Shown here one piece after another: positions 61,330-64,000 of a stretch of 64,000 nt of DNA. The position numbers and the translations under genes are program-made. Where the stretch lies: NCBI GenBank assembly GCA_023515745.1, contig JALECJ010000255.1, positions 1,250,001-1,314,000 of the forward strand, given 5' to 3'. Each line of letters begins with the position of its first letter. The first letter of the stretch is position 1. The stretch is from Amoeboaphelidium protococcarum. Lineage: Eukaryota > Aphelidiomycota > Aphelidea. The notes under the pieces were generated by a model. The model searched no databases. It saw only the letters and a program-made list of their open reading frames with translations, and had not been told where the DNA came from.

Positions 61330-61689
61330 ATGGTCAATTTCTGTCCAGATTGCAATAATATGCTCTATCCGAAAGAGAATAGGCAGGAGAAGCGGCTGCT
61401 ATATGCATGCAGAAACTGTAATCATTACGAGATTGCAGAATCCAACTGCATATACAAGCATTAGGTGATGCACCATGCCGGCGATTAAATGCAGTAACTG
61501 ATCTCAGATGTCGCCAAAGATCCTACTCTACCGCGGACAAGAGATGTACAGTGTCCACGATGTGAATAGAAAGAAGTGGTGTATTTTCAGACTAGAGCTA
61601 GACGAGCCGATGCCACAATGACACTGTATTACGTCTGCTGTAATTAAGAATGTGGACATAAATGGGCCGACACTTCAGCGCAGGCATGA
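61330..61689 (+). CDS. RPB9: RNA polymerase II subunit RPB9, copy B
   Basis: A 119 aa frame that appears identical in protein to the gene at 59694, with only silent differences seen (for example CCT to CCG in LYPKE). The 5' flank is clearly more diverged than the coding sequence. Second allele of the same gene. Confidence 0.93.
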
Positions 61690-61820
61690 ATAATTTTATT
61701 TTATATAAAAGCATAACAATTGAATTTATGAATAATAGCTATAGAATTTGGAAATGAGACTTTCATCTTTATTTAAAATCTTACAGGGAGACACTAAATA
61801 TATAATATTTTTAATGATGA

Positions 61821-62625
61821 TCAATCAAAGAATCTTCTGGATGGTGGTGCCCCGTAGAGAGCCATGCGAAGGTATGGAAGCATCTTCTCAGCGGCAAGGT
61901 CCAGTCTAGCCTCAAGAGTATTCTAACACACAATCTTGCCACCAGCAGTTACTAGAACCACACCACCAGACGTGCTATCCGGCAAATTTCTATTCTTATC
62001 CACTTAAATGAACAAAGACTTGCCTTGATCTAATTTAATAATCTTCAAGTACTCGGACACTGCCTGTTTGGATGCCTCCTCCACCATGGAGACATCAGAT
62101 TTCTTGCACACAATCATCACTGGGTCGCTGGTGACTTCATCAGCACTAGGCAGCAACTGCAGGAGTCCTTGTAAGATGATCTGCACTGTCAACTGGCTCT
62201 GATTGCCGTTCTTTTACACAGCCGGACCTAGACGCTTCCTGCACTCATTCAACAGGTCGTTCAATGCCGCTTCTCTAGCCTCCAGCACCTTTAATCTGAT
62301 CTTGTTGGCGGCGGCACTTGCCTAAATCTTTCGCTGCAGCACCGCAGTCTTCTTCTTCTTTTCATACGATGCCTCAATGTTCAGCGTCTCTGCCCTGACC
62401 AACTTGGCCTTCTCAATGTTGTGCTCCTCATCCGCCTTCACTTGAATCTCTCTAGCCTTCTCCATGGCCTCCTGGCGAATGAATTCTGTCATTTTCTGCA
62501 TCCATCAAGAAGTTCATACACATATTGTAATTAATTAGAGAATTGCGAAATTGATAGCTCTAATGAAAATTTACCTTCATTTCCGATGCAACTTCATCGT
62601 CATTCAATGCTCCTCTAGTAGCCAT
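61821..62625 (-). CDS. ATP6V1E: V-type proton ATPase subunit E
   Basis: Two exons, 62575-62625 and 61821-62495, with a 79 bp intron ending GATGCAG, the one acceptor here that is not TAG. About 241 aa. Subunit E forms the peripheral stalk of the V-ATPase that acidifies organelles. Blocks: [75 protein letters not shown] and the C-terminal [20 protein letters not shown] with [19 protein letters not shown] follows RRFFD. Confidence 0.95.
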
Positions 62626-62902
62626 ATTTTATGGTGTATCCTTAATGTCAACGTTATATAAATCTGTCTGAAATGGAACAAAGTCAAGAAGGAAAGAAAC
62701 GGCGCGAGTCTCTGAAGCAACGCTCGATAAACTAAATCAACAAAGCATATCGATATCGCAAGTAAGCAGTACTCAAACAGAATATACACGCGTCTATTTA
62801 ACTAGAGATTATCATAATTTAGTCTTCTGACAGTACAATTTGACAATATCTTCTGAGCACTCAAACTCTTGACACGTCCATTAAGAGAAATCATAATCAA
62901 AC

Positions 62903-63189
62903 TTGTCACCTTGTGATGATGTAACAGATTGGGAAATTGTGTGCACAACTTACGTCACTATGCCAGATTTTAAGAATGAATACAGTACCTTCAGTCCTCC
63001 CTCCACCATGAGTGAATTCATTTTATACTTGGTAGATAAAACTTGGTATACACTCTTCAGATCCAAGCCGCCGCCATTCGTATCCTATGAGATAGTTTCA
63101 ATTCGAACATCTGGTCGTATTGCGCGGATACGTTCAATCTACTATTATAAATTAACGCCATTTGACGCGAATATAATCGGTGGATGAGG
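62903..63189 (+). CDS. Unrecognised small ORF
   Basis: A 94-codon frame (MSPCDDVTDWEIVCTTYVTM ... LTPFDANIIGG) ending at TGA. No TAA/TAG occurs inside and no family is recognised. Beyond the TGA the same frame continues protein-like (GCFNSLASSGIPSLESKM) for about 40 codons, so this may be the first part of a decayed gene together with the next ORF. Confidence 0.35.
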
Positions 63190-63284
63190 ATGTTTCAATA
63201 GTCTTGCATCTAGTGGTATTCCAAGTCTAGAGTCTAAGATGACTGGAACGGGTGAACCTATTATGCAATCAGGGTTCCGTGAAC

Positions 63285-63623
63285 ATGATATAGAAAGTGC
63301 TTAACTTAATGCCTAATTCCGCTCTAAAAACGCGTCCAAATCACTTTAAACAATCCTTGCTGTTAGTTGTGGATTGTCGCAGAGCACAGTATTACTTCCT
63401 ATCAATATACCATCACATTGTGACCGCAATACGTGGACCATTTTATAAGTTTCTGCACAGGAGATGCTCAGAGGGAGCTTCTTACTTGAATCTTAGGTAT
63501 CTACTTGGTTCAGATAACCATTCTAAGTTGTGGCAAAACTAAGTATTACCTTCATACAGTAAAGAAGATTTCACAAATTTTTATGAGCTGGTCACTATTA
63601 ATCACCGAAAATGCACAAGATGA
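63285..63623 (+). CDS. Unrecognised ORF, possibly part of a broken gene
   Basis: A 112-codon frame ([20 protein letters not shown], later [20 protein letters not shown] and [18 protein letters not shown]) ending at TGA, with one TAA as Gln. It is in a different frame from the preceding ORF. It reads like real protein, but no family is recognised. A missed intron, a sequence error or gene decay could separate the two parts. Confidence 0.4.
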
Positions 63624-63718
63624 ATGAAAAATGAAATCAGTAAAAAGGCGGTAAAGCTCTTAATTAAAGTCAAGTATGGCGGATTATCTTTTACAAAAGA
63701 TCAAACAGAAATAATCTT

Positions 63719-64000
63719 TCAATCTTTCAAGAACTTCCAGGCACCAACAGCGATGGCTGCAATAACAGCCGTAACACCAGCCATTTTCAACACTTGGTCA
63801 TTCTTTTGCACAAAAGTCAGCCCCAGACCATGGCGTTCTGGATCCTTTACGTAATACTTGGCAAAGAAGTCGTTTTATATCCACAACAACTTGTTAAAAG
63901 CCAGCACAGTGCGCTGTTCAACGTCCTTGGGCAAATTCGCGTTCATCAGAGCTTGGACAATGAACGATGAAACATACGTGAACAGAGCGGAGCAATGGAT
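63719..64000 (-). CDS. Protoglobin-like membrane-anchored protein, 5' end off the window
   Basis: The last 93 residues of a protein whose start lies beyond 64000. Helical sequence LMNANLPKDVEQRTVLAFNK then LLWIQNDFFAKYYV resembles the last helices of protoglobin/globin-sensor domains (the KLL...Q..F...YY pattern). A C-terminal membrane anchor follows (AGVTAVIAAIAVGAWKFLKD) and TGA. The assignment is tentative because the heme-pocket part is missing. Confidence 0.45.

Larger units (their letters stand above)
60438..62069. repeat. Direct repeat copy B
   Basis: Partner of 58791-60436 in the same order and orientation. It starts with the last 95 bp or so of GCP3 including its stop, then PDCD5, RPB9 and V-ATPase E; beyond 62069 the sequence continues uniquely into the rest of V-ATPase E. 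Confidence 0.92.

Noticed and set aside
58981-61689. Recent tandem duplication of PDCD5 and RPB9 as a real copy-number gain
   Set aside because: The lone N that cuts V-ATPase E and restarts inside GCP3 fits joined haplotypes better.

Overview
This window is nuclear DNA of a mitochondriate eukaryotic microbe that reads TAA and TAG as glutamine and uses TGA as its only stop. Almost every gene is broken by in-frame TAA/TAG under the standard code. Read with TAA/TAG = Gln, each becomes a full-length, recognisable protein ending at TGA. Glutamines at invariant positions are written TAG in ARL5 (NKQD), aconitase (GIIHQ), mitochondrial RNA polymerase (HQDGSCNG) and the CDKAL1 radical-SAM motif (CLNQCTYC). 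Two near-identical copies of PDCD5 swap TAG and CAG at three sites. Genes are dense (about one per 1.4 kb) on both strands. About half are intronless; the rest carry introns of roughly 50-80 bp with GTAAGT-like donors and an almost invariant TGTAG acceptor.

The gene set includes mitochondrial aconitase, mitochondrial RNA polymerase, COA6, Arp2/3, a tetraspanin, a sterol reductase, mevalonate kinase, a GPI transamidase subunit, shugoshin, gamma-tubulin complex and Pol delta subunits. It rules out the mitochondrion-lacking diplomonads and oxymonads that share this code. Ciliates, some green algae or another protist lineage with the code remain possible; I cannot place it further.

Layout: 1-7.5 kb, a partial unknown protein, SKP1 and three tandem paralogous signal-peptide kinases (all minus). 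7.6-15 kb, ELMO-domain protein, sterol reductase, CDKAL1, a poorly resolved gene, COA6 and a Q-rich protein. 15.2-25 kb (all minus), aconitase, ARMT1, an RRM protein, tetraspanin, hemerythrin-like protein and UreG. 25.2-31 kb, a type II membrane glycosyltransferase-like protein, ARL5, PIG-U and ARPC3. 31-40 kb, a sulfotransferase/glycosyltransferase fusion, mevalonate kinase, shugoshin, NIPSNAP, an inositol polyphosphate kinase, an ARID protein and proteasome beta5. 41-49 kb, tRNA-Gly(TCC), proteasome beta6, an F-box/JmjC protein, two tandem 7-TM paralogues and a Def1-like Q-rich protein. 49.5-59 kb, mitochondrial RNA polymerase, a small protein, POLD3, a trypsin-like protease sitting inside a duplicated POLD3/GCP3 junction, and GCP3. 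59-62.6 kb, PDCD5, RPB9 and V-ATPase E, shown twice around a single N at 60437, most likely two alleles placed in tandem by the assembly. The right edge holds uncertain or broken ORFs and a partial protoglobin-like gene.

The genes are mostly unrelated housekeeping functions, not an operon-like system. The less ordinary items are the genetic code itself, the tandem secretory-pathway kinases with a shared cysteine-bearing N-module, the paired 7-TM proteins, the sulfotransferase/glycosyltransferase fusion and the duplication around the protease.
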